NCBI GenBank assembly: GCA_019359175.1
Contig: JAHHHU010000009.1
Span: forward strand, 62,001-126,000
DNA length: 64,000 nucleotides
Reading direction: 5' to 3'
Source: Phormidium tanganyikae FI6-MK23
GTDB taxonomy: Bacteria > Cyanobacteriota > Cyanobacteriia > Leptolyngbyales > Leptolyngbyaceae
A program made the position numbers and the translations under genes. The notes beneath the pieces are model-generated. The model was given only the letters and a program-made list of their open reading frames with translations. It ran no database searches and was not told the DNA's origin. Position 1 is the stretch's first letter, and each line of letters opens with the position of its first letter. This document shows positions 43,288 through 53,216 of this stretch, in pieces.

Positions 43288-44424
43288 ATGAAACTGGTCT
43301 GCGCCCAAACTCACCTCAATTCGCACTTGTCGCTGGTTAGCCGCGCGGTTTCGTCGCGCCCCACTCACCCCATTCTCGCAAACGTCCTGCTCAGAGCCGA
43401 TGTCGCGACTCAGCGCGTCATTCTCAGCGCCTTCGATCTGAGCTTAGGCATCCAGACCAGTTTCCCATCACAAGTCGAAATGGGCGGCGTTCTGACGCTT
43501 CCGGCAAAACTACTGAATGATATCGTATCGCGGTTGGCTGAGGGAGAAATTACGATCGAAAGCGATGCTGACTCCAATCACGTCACGACCATCACATCCG
43601 CATCCGGGCGCTATCAAGTACGCGGCATGGGAGCCGAAGAATTTCCCGAACTCCCCAAAATCGAAGAGGGAGAACAAACCAATCTAGCTGCCGATCGATT
43701 AGTCGATGGTCTACGGGGATCGCTGTTTGCGGCAAGTGCGGACGAAACCAAACAAGTGTTAACCGGGGTTCACGTCAGTATGCAGCCCGACGGTTTGGAA
43801 TTTGCAGCAACCGACGGACACCGTTTGGCAGTTGTGACCACGATCGAAGAAGATGTTCCAGCGGAGACAGAACCTCAATTCGATGTGACTGTTCCTGCTA
43901 AGGCTTTGCAAGAATTGATGAAAATGCTCGATCGTCAAAACGGTAACGCGGTCAATGTTCAATTTGATCAAGGTCAAGTCGTATTTGAATGGACAGATCA
44001 GCGTCTTACCAGCCGATTGTTAGAAGGACAGTATCCCAACTATCGCCAGTTAGTTCCGCGTCAGTTTACGCATCAGATGACCGTTGATCGTCGAGCATTT
44101 CTCAGTGCTTTGGAGCGGATCTCGGTACTCGCTGATCAGAAAAACAACATTGTCAAAGTGCAGCTTGATAATGTAGGTCAACAACTCACCTTGTCGGTTG
44201 ATGCTCAAGATGTGGGAAGCGGACGAGAAGCGGTTCCTGCACAAATTTCTGGTGAGGGAATGGACATTGCATTTAATGTTCGATACCTGCTGGATGGACT
44301 GAAAGCGATCAACACCGCAGAAGTCCAGATGCAGCTGAATACTTCGACGAGTCCTGTCATTCTGTCGCCCTTGGGTAATCTCAAGATGACTTATTTGGTA
44401 ATGCCAGTTCAGGTGCGGACATAG
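43288..44424 (+). CDS. dnaN: DNA polymerase III subunit beta (sliding clamp)
   Basis: 378 residues, normal length: MKLVCAQTHLNSHLSLVSRA, then three clamp domains with ATDGHRLAVVT in the second and LNTSTSPVILSP and MTYLVMPVQVRT at the end. DnaN forms the ring that tethers the replicative polymerase. It lies just after the DnaA-box cluster, typical of cyanobacterial origins in which dnaA is elsewhere. Confidence 0.98.
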   Translation: MKLVCAQTHLNSHLSLVSRAVSSRPTHPILANVLLRADVATQRVILSAFDLSLGIQTSFPSQVEMGGVLTLPAKLLNDIVSRLAEGEITIESDADSNHVTTITSASGRYQVRGMGAEEFPELPKIEEGEQTNLAADRLVDGLRGSLFAASADETKQVLTGVHVSMQPDGLEFAATDGHRLAVVTTIEEDVPAETEPQFDVTVPAKALQELMKMLDRQNGNAVNVQFDQGQVVFEWTDQRLTSRLLEGQYPNYRQLVPRQFTHQMTVDRRAFLSALERISVLADQKNNIVKVQLDNVGQQLTLSVDAQDVGSGREAVPAQISGEGMDIAFNVRYLLDGLKAINTAEVQMQLNTSTSPVILSPLGNLKMTYLVMPVQVRT

Positions 44425-44427
44425 TAT

Positions 44428-44455
44428 TTCTCCATCCGTCTAGGCGGATGGAGAA
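44428..44455 (+). terminator. Hairpin after dnaN
   Basis: A perfect 11-bp stem TTCTCCATCCG / CGGATGGAGAA with a 6-nt loop begins 3 bp after the dnaN stop. There is no T-run, so factor-independent termination is uncertain. Confidence 0.55.
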
Positions 44456-44598
44456 TCCTACCTAACTACCAAGGTGGCTCGATCGCTTCGTCTTTACGAA
44501 CATATCAAGTTTAAGTTCGACGTTTTTTGTTATCGTCCAGAGAGTTCAGATGATTGAACTCTCGCTAAACTTGAAGATCGTAAGGTTAGAAACAGATT

Positions 44599-47163
44599 AT
44601 GCTTCACCAATTTTCTATAGATACGAATAACGGCTACAAGTCTTTCGAGCTACCGGGCGCACGTCCTCACTACAATCCCGATCGTCCGGGGCAAGTTGAG
44701 CATATTTTTCTGGATCTGATCCTTGATATTCCAAATCAAAGCTACCGAGGAACCTGCACGATCCGGCTTAATCCGATTCGCAACGGCATCGATCGATTAA
44801 CGTTAGATGCGGTGAATCTCAGTATCGAAACCGTTAAAATCGACGATGTTCCGCAGCAGTTCGACTACGACGGAGAACAGTTACAGATTCATCTCAAACA
44901 ATCGACGAAGATTGGCGAAAAGATCGAATTAGAGATCGCTTATCACGTCGAAAAACCGCAGCGAGGCATTTATTTCATCGCGCCGAATCAAGACTATCCG
45001 AATAAGCCGACTCAGGTTTGGACACAAGGCGAAGACGAGGATTCGCGGTTCTGGTTTCCCGGCTTCGATTACCCTGGACAGTTGAACACTTCAGAGATTC
45101 GCGTGCAGATTCCCAAACCGATGATTGCGGTATCAAATGGTGAACTGATTGCCACAGAAGATCGCGGAGACACTCAAATCTACCATTGGTATCAGAGAGA
45201 AATTCATCCGACTTATTTGATGACTTTAGCGATCGGAGATTTTGCCGAACTGCGCGACGAATGGCACGGCAAACCTGTGACGTACTATGTCGAGAAAGGG
45301 CGCGAAGATCAAGCGCGTCTCAGCATGGGCAAAACGCCTCGAATGATTGAGTTTTATAGTCAGAAGTATGGCTACCCGTATGCGTTTCCGAAATATGCTC
45401 AGGTCTGCGTCGATGACTTCATTTTCGGCGGCATGGAGAACACTTCAACGACGTTATTAACCGATCGCTGCTTGCTCGATCAACGCGCCGCGATCGACAA
45501 TCGCAGTACCGAAACCTTAGTCGCTCACGAACTCGCGCATCAATGGTTCGGAGATTTAGTCGTGATCAAACATTGGTCACACGCTTGGGTCAAAGAAGGC
45601 ATGGCTTCTTATGCAGAAGTCATGTGGATCGAAGAAGAATACGGTCGGGAAGAAGCGCTCTATTACTTACTCGGTCAAGCGCGGCAGTATCTCGATGAAG
45701 ATGCTTCTCGATATCGTCGATCGCTAGTGACGCACGTTTATCGAGAAGCGATCGAGCTTTACGATCGTCATATTTACGAGAAAGGCTCGTGTGTGTATCA
45801 CATGATGCGGACGCAGTTAGGCGATGACTTGTTCTACAGTGCGATCGCGACTTTCCTCAACGACAATGCTCACCGAACTGTGGAAACGATCGATTTGTTA
45901 AGAGCGATCGAGAAAACCACGGGGCGAAATCTCACATTTCTGTTTGATCAGTATGTCTATCGCGGTGGACATCCTGACTACAAACTTGGCTATGCTTGGG
46001 ACTCTGATAGTAACCTTACAAAAATCACAGTCTCGCAATCGCAATCAGAAATGTTTGATCTCAAAATTCCGATCGGAATCAACTTCGTAAATGAGGGCAA
46101 GGTCGAGCAAAAAACCTTTACCGTCCGAATTCACGAAAAAGAACAAAGCTTCTACTTTCCATTAGACAAGAAGCCCGACTTCATTAGCTTCGATGTCGAT
46201 AACTACCATCTCAAAACCGTTGAGTTAGAGTATCCGATGCCGGAACTCAAAGCGCAATTGCAGCACGATTCTGATCCGGTTTCGCGACTTTATGCCGCAC
46301 AAGCGATCGCCAAAAAAGGCGGACTCGAAGCCATCAAAGCTCTGTCAGATTCGCTGAAAAACGATTCATTCTGGGGAGTCCGGGCTGAAGTTGCAGAAAA
46401 CCTAGCGACTATCAAACTCGATCAAGCTGTTGAAGCGCTGATTGCAGGATTAAGCGATTCGGATGCACGAGTTAGACGCGCGATCGTTGGAAGTCTCGCG
46501 CAAATTGCCACACCGGAAAGCTACGAAGCATTAGGCTCGATCGCGGAAAAGGGCGATGCCAGCTACTACGTTGAGGCGACTGCACTCCGCAGCTTTGGGA
46601 AAGTTGCCGCATCAGGACTGAGCGGCTCATCCGAAGAAGAAACTCTAACATTGCTCGATACCGTTCTCAAACAGCGCCAAGGCTGGAATGAAGTCGTTAG
46701 AGCAGGCGCGATCGGAGCATTAAGCCAACTCAAGACCTCAGAAGCCGCGCTGAATCTGATTCTGGAATACACTCAACCTGGAGTGCCGCAACCGCTTCGA
46801 CTTGCCTCGATTCGCTCACTCGGCGCAATCTCCACCGGACAAGACAAAATCAACCTCGAACGGATTTTAGAGCGGCTAAAAGTTCTTTCTCGCGAAACGT
46901 TCTTTCTGACCCAAGTTGCAGTTGCGAACGCGCTTGGACAAATGGAAACGACAAAAGCGATCGGCCTGCTTCAATCTCTCGCGGATCAAACTCCAGACGG
47001 TCGCGTCCGCCGCATCGCTGAAGAATCAATTCAAACGGTGCAGAAAAATGCAGGCTCCGATAAAGCGGTGAAACAACTGCGCGAAGAACTGGATCAACTC
47101 AAAAAAGAGAATCAAGACCTGAAGAGTCGCCTCGAAAATCTGGAGGCAAAAGCGAAAAGTTAA
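44599..47163 (+). CDS. M1 family aminopeptidase with C-terminal HEAT repeats
   Basis: 854 residues. The gluzincin site is HELAHQWFGD (H310, E311, H314) with the third ligand in WVKEGMASYAEVMWIEEEYG. The substrate loop is GGMENTSTT. The N-terminal beta domain and catalytic domain resemble PepN/LTA4-hydrolase-type enzymes that trim N-terminal residues. After about residue 550, HEAT-like repeats (SDSDARVRRAIVGSLAQIA) extend to residue 810, then a coiled-coil end. The HEAT tail is known in cyanobacterial members and could bind partners. Confidence 0.93.
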   Translation: MLHQFSIDTNNGYKSFELPGARPHYNPDRPGQVEHIFLDLILDIPNQSYRGTCTIRLNPIRNGIDRLTLDAVNLSIETVKIDDVPQQFDYDGEQLQIHLKQSTKIGEKIELEIAYHVEKPQRGIYFIAPNQDYPNKPTQVWTQGEDEDSRFWFPGFDYPGQLNTSEIRVQIPKPMIAVSNGELIATEDRGDTQIYHWYQREIHPTYLMTLAIGDFAELRDEWHGKPVTYYVEKGREDQARLSMGKTPRMIEFYSQKYGYPYAFPKYAQVCVDDFIFGGMENTSTTLLTDRCLLDQRAAIDNRSTETLVAHELAHQWFGDLVVIKHWSHAWVKEGMASYAEVMWIEEEYGREEALYYLLGQARQYLDEDASRYRRSLVTHVYREAIELYDRHIYEKGSCVYHMMRTQLGDDLFYSAIATFLNDNAHRTVETIDLLRAIEKTTGRNLTFLFDQYVYRGGHPDYKLGYAWDSDSNLTKITVSQSQSEMFDLKIPIGINFVNEGKVEQKTFTVRIHEKEQSFYFPLDKKPDFISFDVDNYHLKTVELEYPMPELKAQLQHDSDPVSRLYAAQAIAKKGGLEAIKALSDSLKNDSFWGVRAEVAENLATIKLDQAVEALIAGLSDSDARVRRAIVGSLAQIATPESYEALGSIAEKGDASYYVEATALRSFGKVAASGLSGSSEEETLTLLDTVLKQRQGWNEVVRAGAIGALSQLKTSEAALNLILEYTQPGVPQPLRLASIRSLGAISTGQDKINLERILERLKVLSRETFFLTQVAVANALGQMETTKAIGLLQSLADQTPDGRVRRIAEESIQTVQKNAGSDKAVKQLREELDQLKKENQDLKSRLENLEAKAKS

Positions 47164-47553
47164 TTAAATCGATCGAGCAATTCAAAACGATAACAGACCC
47201 GACGCTGACTAGATATCGGTACAGCGCGGGTTTCTGCTTGTCGGAAACTGCCCCTACTGTGCCATCACCGCTTTAGTCTAAGTTTTAGCCGCCCTGGTAA
47301 GCGTCACTTTGGTTTAAAGGCGGGTACACTCGATTAGCACCTTGAGCGAACTCTAACCCGTTCACCAAGGGCATTGCGAATCGCATTGAATAACGAAATT
47401 TGGAACTTTGCCACACTTAGATGGGACAAAAGCTTCATCCCTGTTTTATTCAGCGCTCAACCACCCAAAAAACTGACACACGCTTCGCCAGAATTTCCCG
47501 AAGCCTTGTCGATACAGCGTGTAGCGACTGATGTATCTACCAGACCGAACCCC
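47164..47553. other. Intergenic region before the HetZ-family gene
   Basis: 390 bp. The HetZ frame is open from 47374, so part of this stretch could be coding if an earlier start is used, but its amino-acid composition is unlike the family. No clear repeat or RNA gene is seen. Confidence 0.35.
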
Positions 47554-48759
47554 ATGAAAGCAAAGTCTACCAAAGCGACGAACCCCGATTCCGCTCTTCT
47601 CACTGCGCCAGAGATGACAGAGCCTCAGATTGATGTTCGCACTGAGCAGCTCGCCACCCAACTCTCAACAGAACTTGCAACCGAATTGAACATTACCGGA
47701 ACCACGATCGAGCGGGTTGCCCATCGAATTGCAACCGAAGTCGATCGCATTTGCAGCAAGAGCGATCGCATTCAAGCTTCGGGTCAGGTGGGATCTTGGC
47801 GGCTGACACTGGCACGATATCGGTTACAAAAATGTGTGCATTTCCATCAGTTGGGTTCTCAGCGCGGTCGGGTCGAGTTGCACAGCAATCTCAGCACGAT
47901 GGTTTATCGCCCGATCTCACCTGCTCATCTGCAACTCACGTTTCAAGCTCGCTACACGCTGATCGAAGACTTTCTCCAAGGCTTCTATACTGAATCTCTT
48001 AGAGCATTTCGCCGCGAAAACGAACTTGCCGAGAACTATCAGCCGCGCACCCGATTAGAACTCGCGGAATACATGGCGTTTACTGAGCAGTATGCGAAAC
48101 GCCGTATCACTTTACCGACTCAGCATAATCAACAGTTAATTATTCTACGCGCTCAACGCTTTGCGAGTCGCCAACCCCAAGAAATCGCGGTTGATATTGA
48201 AACAGCGATGGAAACAGCGAAAGGAGATGAAACCGAGTCGTATGGACGCTCTGGAATCATGCAAATGATTCGGGAACAGATGGTTTCAGAAAAAGCTGAT
48301 CCATCAGAATCGGTATTGCGCGATCGAGTCGTCGTCGAACTGATGCACTATTTAAAATCCCAGGATCAAAAAGACTGTGTAGACTATCTCACGCTCAAAC
48401 TTCAGGATCTTTCGGTTCCAGAAATTGATGAGGTTTTAGGACTGACCCCACGTAAACGCGATTATTTGCAACAGCGGTTTAAGTACCACGTCGAGAAATT
48501 TGTCACCTCTGGCAGTTGGAAATTGGTACACGAATGGCTGGGAGCCGATCTAGATCAGAATTTAGGATTGCCGCCGAATCAGTGGGATGCGTTTATGAAT
48601 ACGCTGACCGATGAACAGCAACACTTACTGAAGTTGAAGCGATCGGGAGTGAGCGATCAAGAGATTGTGCAGATTCTTAAATGCACGACAAAGCAGCTAC
48701 AAAAACGTTGGGGGACTTTGCTTGATTTAGCCCGACAGCAGCGCAACCAAGCAAAGTAA
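47554..48759 (+). CDS. HetZ-family protein
   Basis: 401 residues from ATG 47554, the length of HetZ. Family-like segments are IATEVDRICSKSDRIQASG, LARYRLQKCVHFHQLGSQRG, RVELHSNLSTMVYRPI, LELAEYMAFTEQYAKRRI and LGLTPRKRDYLQQRFKYH. HetZ is a DNA-binding regulator needed early in heterocyst differentiation; related proteins also occur in filamentous species without heterocysts. Two helix-turn-helix-like stretches are in the last third (VPEIDEVLGLTPRKRDYLQQ, SDQEIVQILKCTTKQLQKRW). A strong terminator follows. Confidence 0.78.
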   Translation: MKAKSTKATNPDSALLTAPEMTEPQIDVRTEQLATQLSTELATELNITGTTIERVAHRIATEVDRICSKSDRIQASGQVGSWRLTLARYRLQKCVHFHQLGSQRGRVELHSNLSTMVYRPISPAHLQLTFQARYTLIEDFLQGFYTESLRAFRRENELAENYQPRTRLELAEYMAFTEQYAKRRITLPTQHNQQLIILRAQRFASRQPQEIAVDIETAMETAKGDETESYGRSGIMQMIREQMVSEKADPSESVLRDRVVVELMHYLKSQDQKDCVDYLTLKLQDLSVPEIDEVLGLTPRKRDYLQQRFKYHVEKFVTSGSWKLVHEWLGADLDQNLGLPPNQWDAFMNTLTDEQQHLLKLKRSGVSDQEIVQILKCTTKQLQKRWGTLLDLARQQRNQAK

Positions 48760-48783
48760 GTTCGGAATTAGGTTTGGTAGTGC

Positions 48784-48814
48784 AACGGGATGGATTACTC
48801 CATCCCGTTTTTTT
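48784..48814 (+). terminator. Intrinsic terminator after the HetZ-family gene
   Basis: CGGGATGGA, loop TTAC, TCCATCCCG, then TTTTTTT. The 9-bp stem is perfect and begins 27 bp after the stop. Confidence 0.9.
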
Positions 48815-48898
48815 ATCGGCACAAGGTTGGCGCTTTACGAGATTCTAAGTTGACATCAGTTCGACAGAAGTGGCTTGCTCCGTTTGGGAATCCAGGAA

Positions 48899-48979
48899 GC
48901 CCCCTAAATCCCCCAGAATGGGGGACTTTGAACCGGAAGCTTTGGCTTGAAGTCCCCCAGAATGGGGGATTTAGGGGGC
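48899..48979. repeat. Palindromic MITE-like element, copy 2
   Basis: 81 bp with inverted ends GCCCCCTAAATCCCCCAG and complement, inner AATGGGGGACTT / AAGTCCCCCAGAATGGGGG pairs and an AGCTTT centre. It matches the element at 9145-9231. It lies in intergenic DNA between the HetZ-family gene and queA. Confidence 0.8.
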
Positions 48980-49129
48980 AGAAGCCGCTTGCAACGAAGC
49001 GAAAAAACTCGTCGAACTGACGTTAAGTTGATGCGATTGAAGTTGGAAAAGCGACAATAAACAACCTTTGCGTATTAAGCGATTTCCGTCAGGGTTTTTC
49101 GATCAAGTAATAGAACTTAGGATCGCAAA

Positions 49130-50209
49130 TCAATCCGGCGAATTCAATCGAGCTTCTGGCAAAATTAGCATCGCATCTCCAAACGAGTAGAAGCGATATT
49201 GATTGTCGATCGCTTCTTGGTATAGCGCTAACAATCGCTCTCGTCCAATCAATGCACTCACTAGCATTAATAAACTCGACTTGGGTAAGTGAAAATTGGT
49301 GATCATGCCATCCACCGTTTGCCATTGATAGCCCGGATAGATAAAGAGATTCGTTTTGCCGCAGTAAGGTTCAAGCTGCCCCGATTGCGATGCCCCTTCG
49401 AGAGATCGAACAACAGTCGTTCCCACTGCGATCACTCGTCCGCCTCTCGCTTTCGTTTCTCGAATCTTTTCCACCGTTGCAGGAGAAACCTCGATCCATT
49501 CTCCGTGCATCTGGTGTTGGGTAATATCCTCAACTTCGACTGGGCGAAAGGTTCCCACTCCGACATGCAGCGTGACAAAAGCTCGATCAATTCCTTTCTG
49601 TGCTAAACGCTCTAACAATTCGGGCGTAAAGTGAAGTCCTGCGGTCGGAGCGGCAACGGCTCCAATGCGATCGGCGTACACGGTTTGATAGCGATCGGGT
49701 TCTGCCTCGGTTTCGTGAATGTACGGCGGCAGAGGAACTTCACCAAAATAGTTGATGATCTCTAGCAGCGATCGACCATTTGAAGTTTCAAACTGCAAAA
49801 TTCGTCCGCGCGTCTCTGGATCACTCGACAAAATCGATGCCGCAAGTTCGACTTCCGTATCGACGTGCGGTTTAAATACAATGCGATTTCCGGGTTTTAA
49901 GCGCCTTCCCGGTTTGACCAATGCCAACCACTGGTTCTGCTGATGTTCTTCGAGGAGGAGAATTTCAACTTCCGTCCCCGTCGTTTTTTGCCCATGCAGC
50001 CGCGCTGGAATCACCTGCGTGTTATTTAACACCAGTAAATCTCCAGGACGCAGCATCTCGTCTAGCTCTCGAAAAACCCGGTGACGATAATCGACTTGAT
50101 CTTCGATGACGAGCAAACGGGCACTATCCCTGGGTGTGGCAGGATTCTGGGCGATCCGGTCTTCAGGTAAAATGTAATCATAAGCCGAAAGGAGTTGATC
50201 AGCTTCCAC
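49130..50209 (-). CDS. queA: tRNA preQ1(34) S-adenosylmethionine ribosyltransferase-isomerase
   Basis: 359 residues. QueA signatures are [71 protein letters not shown] and [20 protein letters not shown]. It moves the ribosyl part of SAM to 7-aminomethyl-7-deazaguanine in tRNA to give epoxyqueuosine. It is a stand-alone gene here. Confidence 0.97.
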   Translation of the reverse strand: MEADQLLSAYDYILPEDRIAQNPATPRDSARLLVIEDQVDYRHRVFRELDEMLRPGDLLVLNNTQVIPARLHGQKTTGTEVEILLLEEHQQNQWLALVKPGRRLKPGNRIVFKPHVDTEVELAASILSSDPETRGRILQFETSNGRSLLEIINYFGEVPLPPYIHETEAEPDRYQTVYADRIGAVAAPTAGLHFTPELLERLAQKGIDRAFVTLHVGVGTFRPVEVEDITQHQMHGEWIEVSPATVEKIRETKARGGRVIAVGTTVVRSLEGASQSGQLEPYCGKTNLFIYPGYQWQTVDGMITNFHLPKSSLLMLVSALIGRERLLALYQEAIDNQYRFYSFGDAMLILPEARLNSPD

Positions 50210-50426
50210 GGTCTCAGTCCTACTGGTCGTTACAGGGCGTGGTTAGTATTTTCGGATAATTGGGATCGTTTAAATTAATTATTTCTGAAGATTGGGTAAA
50301 TTAATTATTTCTAAAGATTGGGTGAGATTCCCCACCCAATAGCGGGGGCTTCTCCCCTATTGAAGTCGATCGCTGTGATACAGAATAGAAGAGTAAGAGA
50401 AGAAGCATTTGCTGGGTCTATGTTCT

Positions 50427-50816
50427 ATGGAATATCTCTACTGCCTTGCGAATGCCAGTCTAACCCTGAGAATTGTGGAACACCTGCACCACTCGAAGCA
50501 GCTTCCGCTCAGCTTCGTGACTGTCATTCATCAAATTGATGGTTGGGTCATTCGAGTCAAACTTGCGCGGTCGCTCGATGCCCAAACGGACGGCGATTTT
50601 AGAGCATTCCTCAACGAGTTGGGGATTGTATATTGTCCGAGCATTCGGATTCAAATGGTGCTGTGGGGACTCGAAACGGGACAGTCGCCGATCGAGGTGA
50701 TGCAGCGCTATCAAGTGGCAGTCGTTTCACACGGAAGCCCCGATCGTGAGGAGATCGAGGAGTTTCGCAAACAGTTTGTTCAAGGATTGGGATACTGTCC
50801 CGAAACGCTGGCTTAA
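50427..50816 (+). CDS. Conserved hypothetical protein
   Basis: 129 residues from ATG 50427 (MEYLYCLANASLTLRIVEHL). It is a mixed alpha/beta small protein with an acidic helix near the C-terminus (SPDREEIEEFRKQFVQGLGY). I do not recognise the family. A start six codons earlier is possible. The stop overlaps the yraN stop region by 4 bp, convergently. Confidence 0.6.
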   Translation: MEYLYCLANASLTLRIVEHLHHSKQLPLSFVTVIHQIDGWVIRVKLARSLDAQTDGDFRAFLNELGIVYCPSIRIQMVLWGLETGQSPIEVMQRYQVAVVSHGSPDREEIEEFRKQFVQGLGYCPETLA

Positions 50817-51262
50817 CAGAAGGCATCACGGATGTAGTCTTGCAGCGTCAACTGATTTTTGGTGAGGTGGGGGGAAGTCGCCGGAGTGGGCTGATTTCCC
50901 CTTTTTCGTGCGTGATAGCGGACGAGGGCAACATCGAAGCGGCAAGGCAGGTCTGCAAGATGCGGATGTTTTAACAGAAACAGTTGAGCAGTGGTCAGCA
51001 GTTTTCGCTGTTTGGATCGCGTAATCGCCATTACGCCATCGTTGTCCCAATTGCCTCGACTGCGGGTTTTGACTTCGACGAATGCCACGATGCTTGCACC
51101 GCGCTCCGCGTTCGCATCTTGCATTTTCACGACGAGATCTAATTCGCCCGATCGACAAGTCCACTGCCGCGCTAACACGATCGCTCCTTGCGATTGAAGC
51201 CACTCCGCGACAAAGGTTTCGCCCGATGTTCCCAGCTCAGATGTCGAATTCGGCAGATCCAC
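50813..51262 (-). CDS. YraN/UPF0102 family nuclease-fold protein
   Basis: 149 residues. The core has GTSGETFVAEWLQSQGAIVL, RSGELDLVVK and IVAFVEVKTRSRG, the E...D...ExK pattern of Holliday-junction-resolvase-like nucleases, then ITRSKQRKLLTTAQLFL. UPF0102 proteins are widespread and of uncertain role in DNA metabolism. Divergent from the pentapeptide gene. Confidence 0.92.
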   Translation of the reverse strand: MDLPNSTSELGTSGETFVAEWLQSQGAIVLARQWTCRSGELDLVVKMQDANAERGASIVAFVEVKTRSRGNWDNDGVMAITRSKQRKLLTTAQLFLLKHPHLADLPCRFDVALVRYHARKRGNQPTPATSPHLTKNQLTLQDYIRDAFC

Positions 51263-51309
51263 AGGTAGGATTTAAAAAAGTTCTCTTTCAACATTCCCCG
51301 ATTGTCCCG

Positions 51310-51798
51310 ATGAGTTCTAAACGCTTGAAAGGTTTTATTTGTGCGATCGTTCTTCTGTTTGCGGCTTGGATGAGTTTTTCAGCGCCCGTCCTCGCGCTGG
51401 ACTACAACCGAGAATCACTGATTGGGATGGATTTTTCGGGTCAGGATTTGACTGACTCGGAGTTCACAAAGGCAAATATGCGCGACACCAATCTAAGCCA
51501 CACGAACCTAAACGGGGTGCGGTTTTTTGCGACCAATCTAGAAAGCGCCAATTTAGAAGGGGCGGATTTGCGAAACAGTACGCTCGATGCGGCGCGTTTG
51601 ACCCGCGCGAATCTGAAGGATGCGAATCTAGAAGGGGCGTTTGCGGCGAATGCGAAATTTGAAGGAGCGACGATCGAGGGCGCTGACTTTACCGATGTTG
51701 CGCTCAGACCGGATATTCAAAAAATGCTTTGTGCGATCGCAAAGGGAACGAATCCGATGACTGGACGAGAAACCCGCGAAACGCTTTATTGTGATTGA
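51310..51798 (+). CDS. Exported pentapeptide repeat protein
   Basis: 162 residues from ATG 51310. A signal peptide (GFICAIVLLFAAWMSFSAPV, cleavage after ALA) suggests the thylakoid lumen or periplasm. About twelve A(D/N)LxN-type pentapeptides follow (LSHTNLNGVRF, ESANLEGADLRNSTLDAARL), making a right-handed quadrilateral beta helix. A short C-terminal cap has two Cys that may pair, as in known lumenal pentapeptide proteins. The 3' ends of this gene and the kinase gene overlap by 13 bp. Confidence 0.88.
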   Translation: MSSKRLKGFICAIVLLFAAWMSFSAPVLALDYNRESLIGMDFSGQDLTDSEFTKANMRDTNLSHTNLNGVRFFATNLESANLEGADLRNSTLDAARLTRANLKDANLEGAFAANAKFEGATIEGADFTDVALRPDIQKMLCAIAKGTNPMTGRETRETLYCD

Positions 51799-52814
51799 TC
51801 GTTTTTCGCCTGTTTTGCTGCAAGGCGGGCTTGCCAAGCTCGAATTGCCATTGCCGTTCTGACGAGCGGCGAGATAAATTCGTCTTCAAGTTTCACCGAT
51901 CGCATCGGTGAGAGTGGGTGATTGCTCAGACACGGGCGCAACGTTTCTAAATGCGCTTCGAGTTCCAACACCCGGAACACTTCATCGGCAGATTTAAAGC
52001 GATCGCGAATCGAAGCTTTCAGCATTTTTTCGAGAACTCGCCCAAAATAATCGCTCACCCGCACAAGATTCCGCCAATTGAGTTCGCCCGTATATGGATC
52101 GTAGTCTTGCTCATTCGGAATTCGTCCAGCAAGCAAATACAAGCAAGTGACTCCCAACGCATAAATATCACTGCTATAAACCGGACGCATTGCGATTTGT
52201 TCGGGTGGAGCAAATCCGATCGTCCCGACAAAATGCGTGGCAAGCGATCGAGAATGTGGATCAGGCAGCGCAATCCGTTCTTTCACCGCTCCAAAATCGA
52301 TCAGCACCCATCGCCCATCTTCCCAGCAGCGCACAATATTCGACGGCTTGATGTCTCGGTGAATCACTCGCTGTTTGTGAACATACTGCAACAGCGGCAA
52401 AAATTGGTTGAGAAACTGTTTTACCGCCGCTTCTGTCCACACGCCAAATTTATGCACGTCTTGAGCCAGGGTTCGACCCCGCACGAACTCCTGAGCTAGA
52501 TAAAACTCACCGTTGATCTCAAAATAATCGAGCAGTTGCGGAATTTGCGAATGCCCCCCCAATCGTCCCAAGGTTTTCGCTTCTTGCTCGAATCTCTGAC
52601 GTGCTTTTTTCAACGCGGCAGGATTTTGGACTTTTGGGCAAAGCTGCTTAATCACGCAGCGCGGATTTCCGGGCAGTTGAATATCTCGCGCCAAGTACGT
52701 CACGCCAAAACCGCCTCGACCGAGCATTCCACCGATCGCATATCGATCGTGCAGGAGTCGATCGGACTGCCTCAAATCGACTTGAACCTGTGAAGAATCT
52801 GCGGAGAAGCTCAT
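51786..52814 (-). CDS. Serine/threonine protein kinase
   Basis: 342 residues from ATG 52814. The kinase domain has the glycine loop GRGGFGVTYLARD, Lys in CVIKQL, catalytic HRDIKPSNIV, metal site LIDFGAVKE and FAPPEQ. It is soluble: no membrane helix follows the domain, only a helical tail of about 50 residues. It belongs to the Hanks-type kinases that are numerous in cyanobacteria. The substrate is unknown. An ATG seven codons upstream is possible. Confidence 0.9.
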   Translation of the reverse strand: MSFSADSSQVQVDLRQSDRLLHDRYAIGGMLGRGGFGVTYLARDIQLPGNPRCVIKQLCPKVQNPAALKKARQRFEQEAKTLGRLGGHSQIPQLLDYFEINGEFYLAQEFVRGRTLAQDVHKFGVWTEAAVKQFLNQFLPLLQYVHKQRVIHRDIKPSNIVRCWEDGRWVLIDFGAVKERIALPDPHSRSLATHFVGTIGFAPPEQIAMRPVYSSDIYALGVTCLYLLAGRIPNEQDYDPYTGELNWRNLVRVSDYFGRVLEKMLKASIRDRFKSADEVFRVLELEAHLETLRPCLSNHPLSPMRSVKLEDEFISPLVRTAMAIRAWQARLAAKQAKNDQSQ

Positions 52815-53031
52815 GTCGCACCACGCAATCAACAAACGAGCAAAGTTTTGCCCTGTATTTCTCTAGTTTAGGAGCGCTCAAGAGGAATGCGAGTAAATCT
52901 TTATACTTCGTTTTTGAATTGAAGGGGTCGATCTCGAATTGATATCGCTTGGTGAGAAAATCGACGATCGATTGATTTTGGCTGTGTAGAATGATGGCTG
53001 ATGTCGTAGCGTATAACGTTAAGAGAACGAG

Positions 53032-53202
53032 ATGAGTCAATCGATCGAATGGACTTCTGAAGCGGAAGCAAAGTTAAAAGAGATTCCCTTTTTTGTGCGT
53101 CCGGCAGCCCGAAAGAAGATTGAAAAATTTGCTCAAGAAATGGGCGTGACGCGGATTACGCCTGAGATTTATGACCAAGCGAAACAGCAATTTGGTAGCT
53201 AA
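53032..53202 (+). CDS. Small PCP_red-domain protein
   Basis: 56 residues from ATG 53032: MSQSIEWTSEAEAKLKEIPF, then FVRPAARKKIEKFAQEMG and an ITPEIYDQAKQQFG end. This is the small helical domain found at the C-terminus of light-independent protochlorophyllide reductase subunit B and as stand-alone proteins in cyanobacteria. The stand-alone role is unclear. It lies 14 bp before the Uma2 gene, on the same strand, and could be cotranscribed with it. Confidence 0.85.
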   Translation: MSQSIEWTSEAEAKLKEIPFFVRPAARKKIEKFAQEMGVTRITPEIYDQAKQQFGS

Positions 53203-53216
53203 ACGAGGACAAACTC

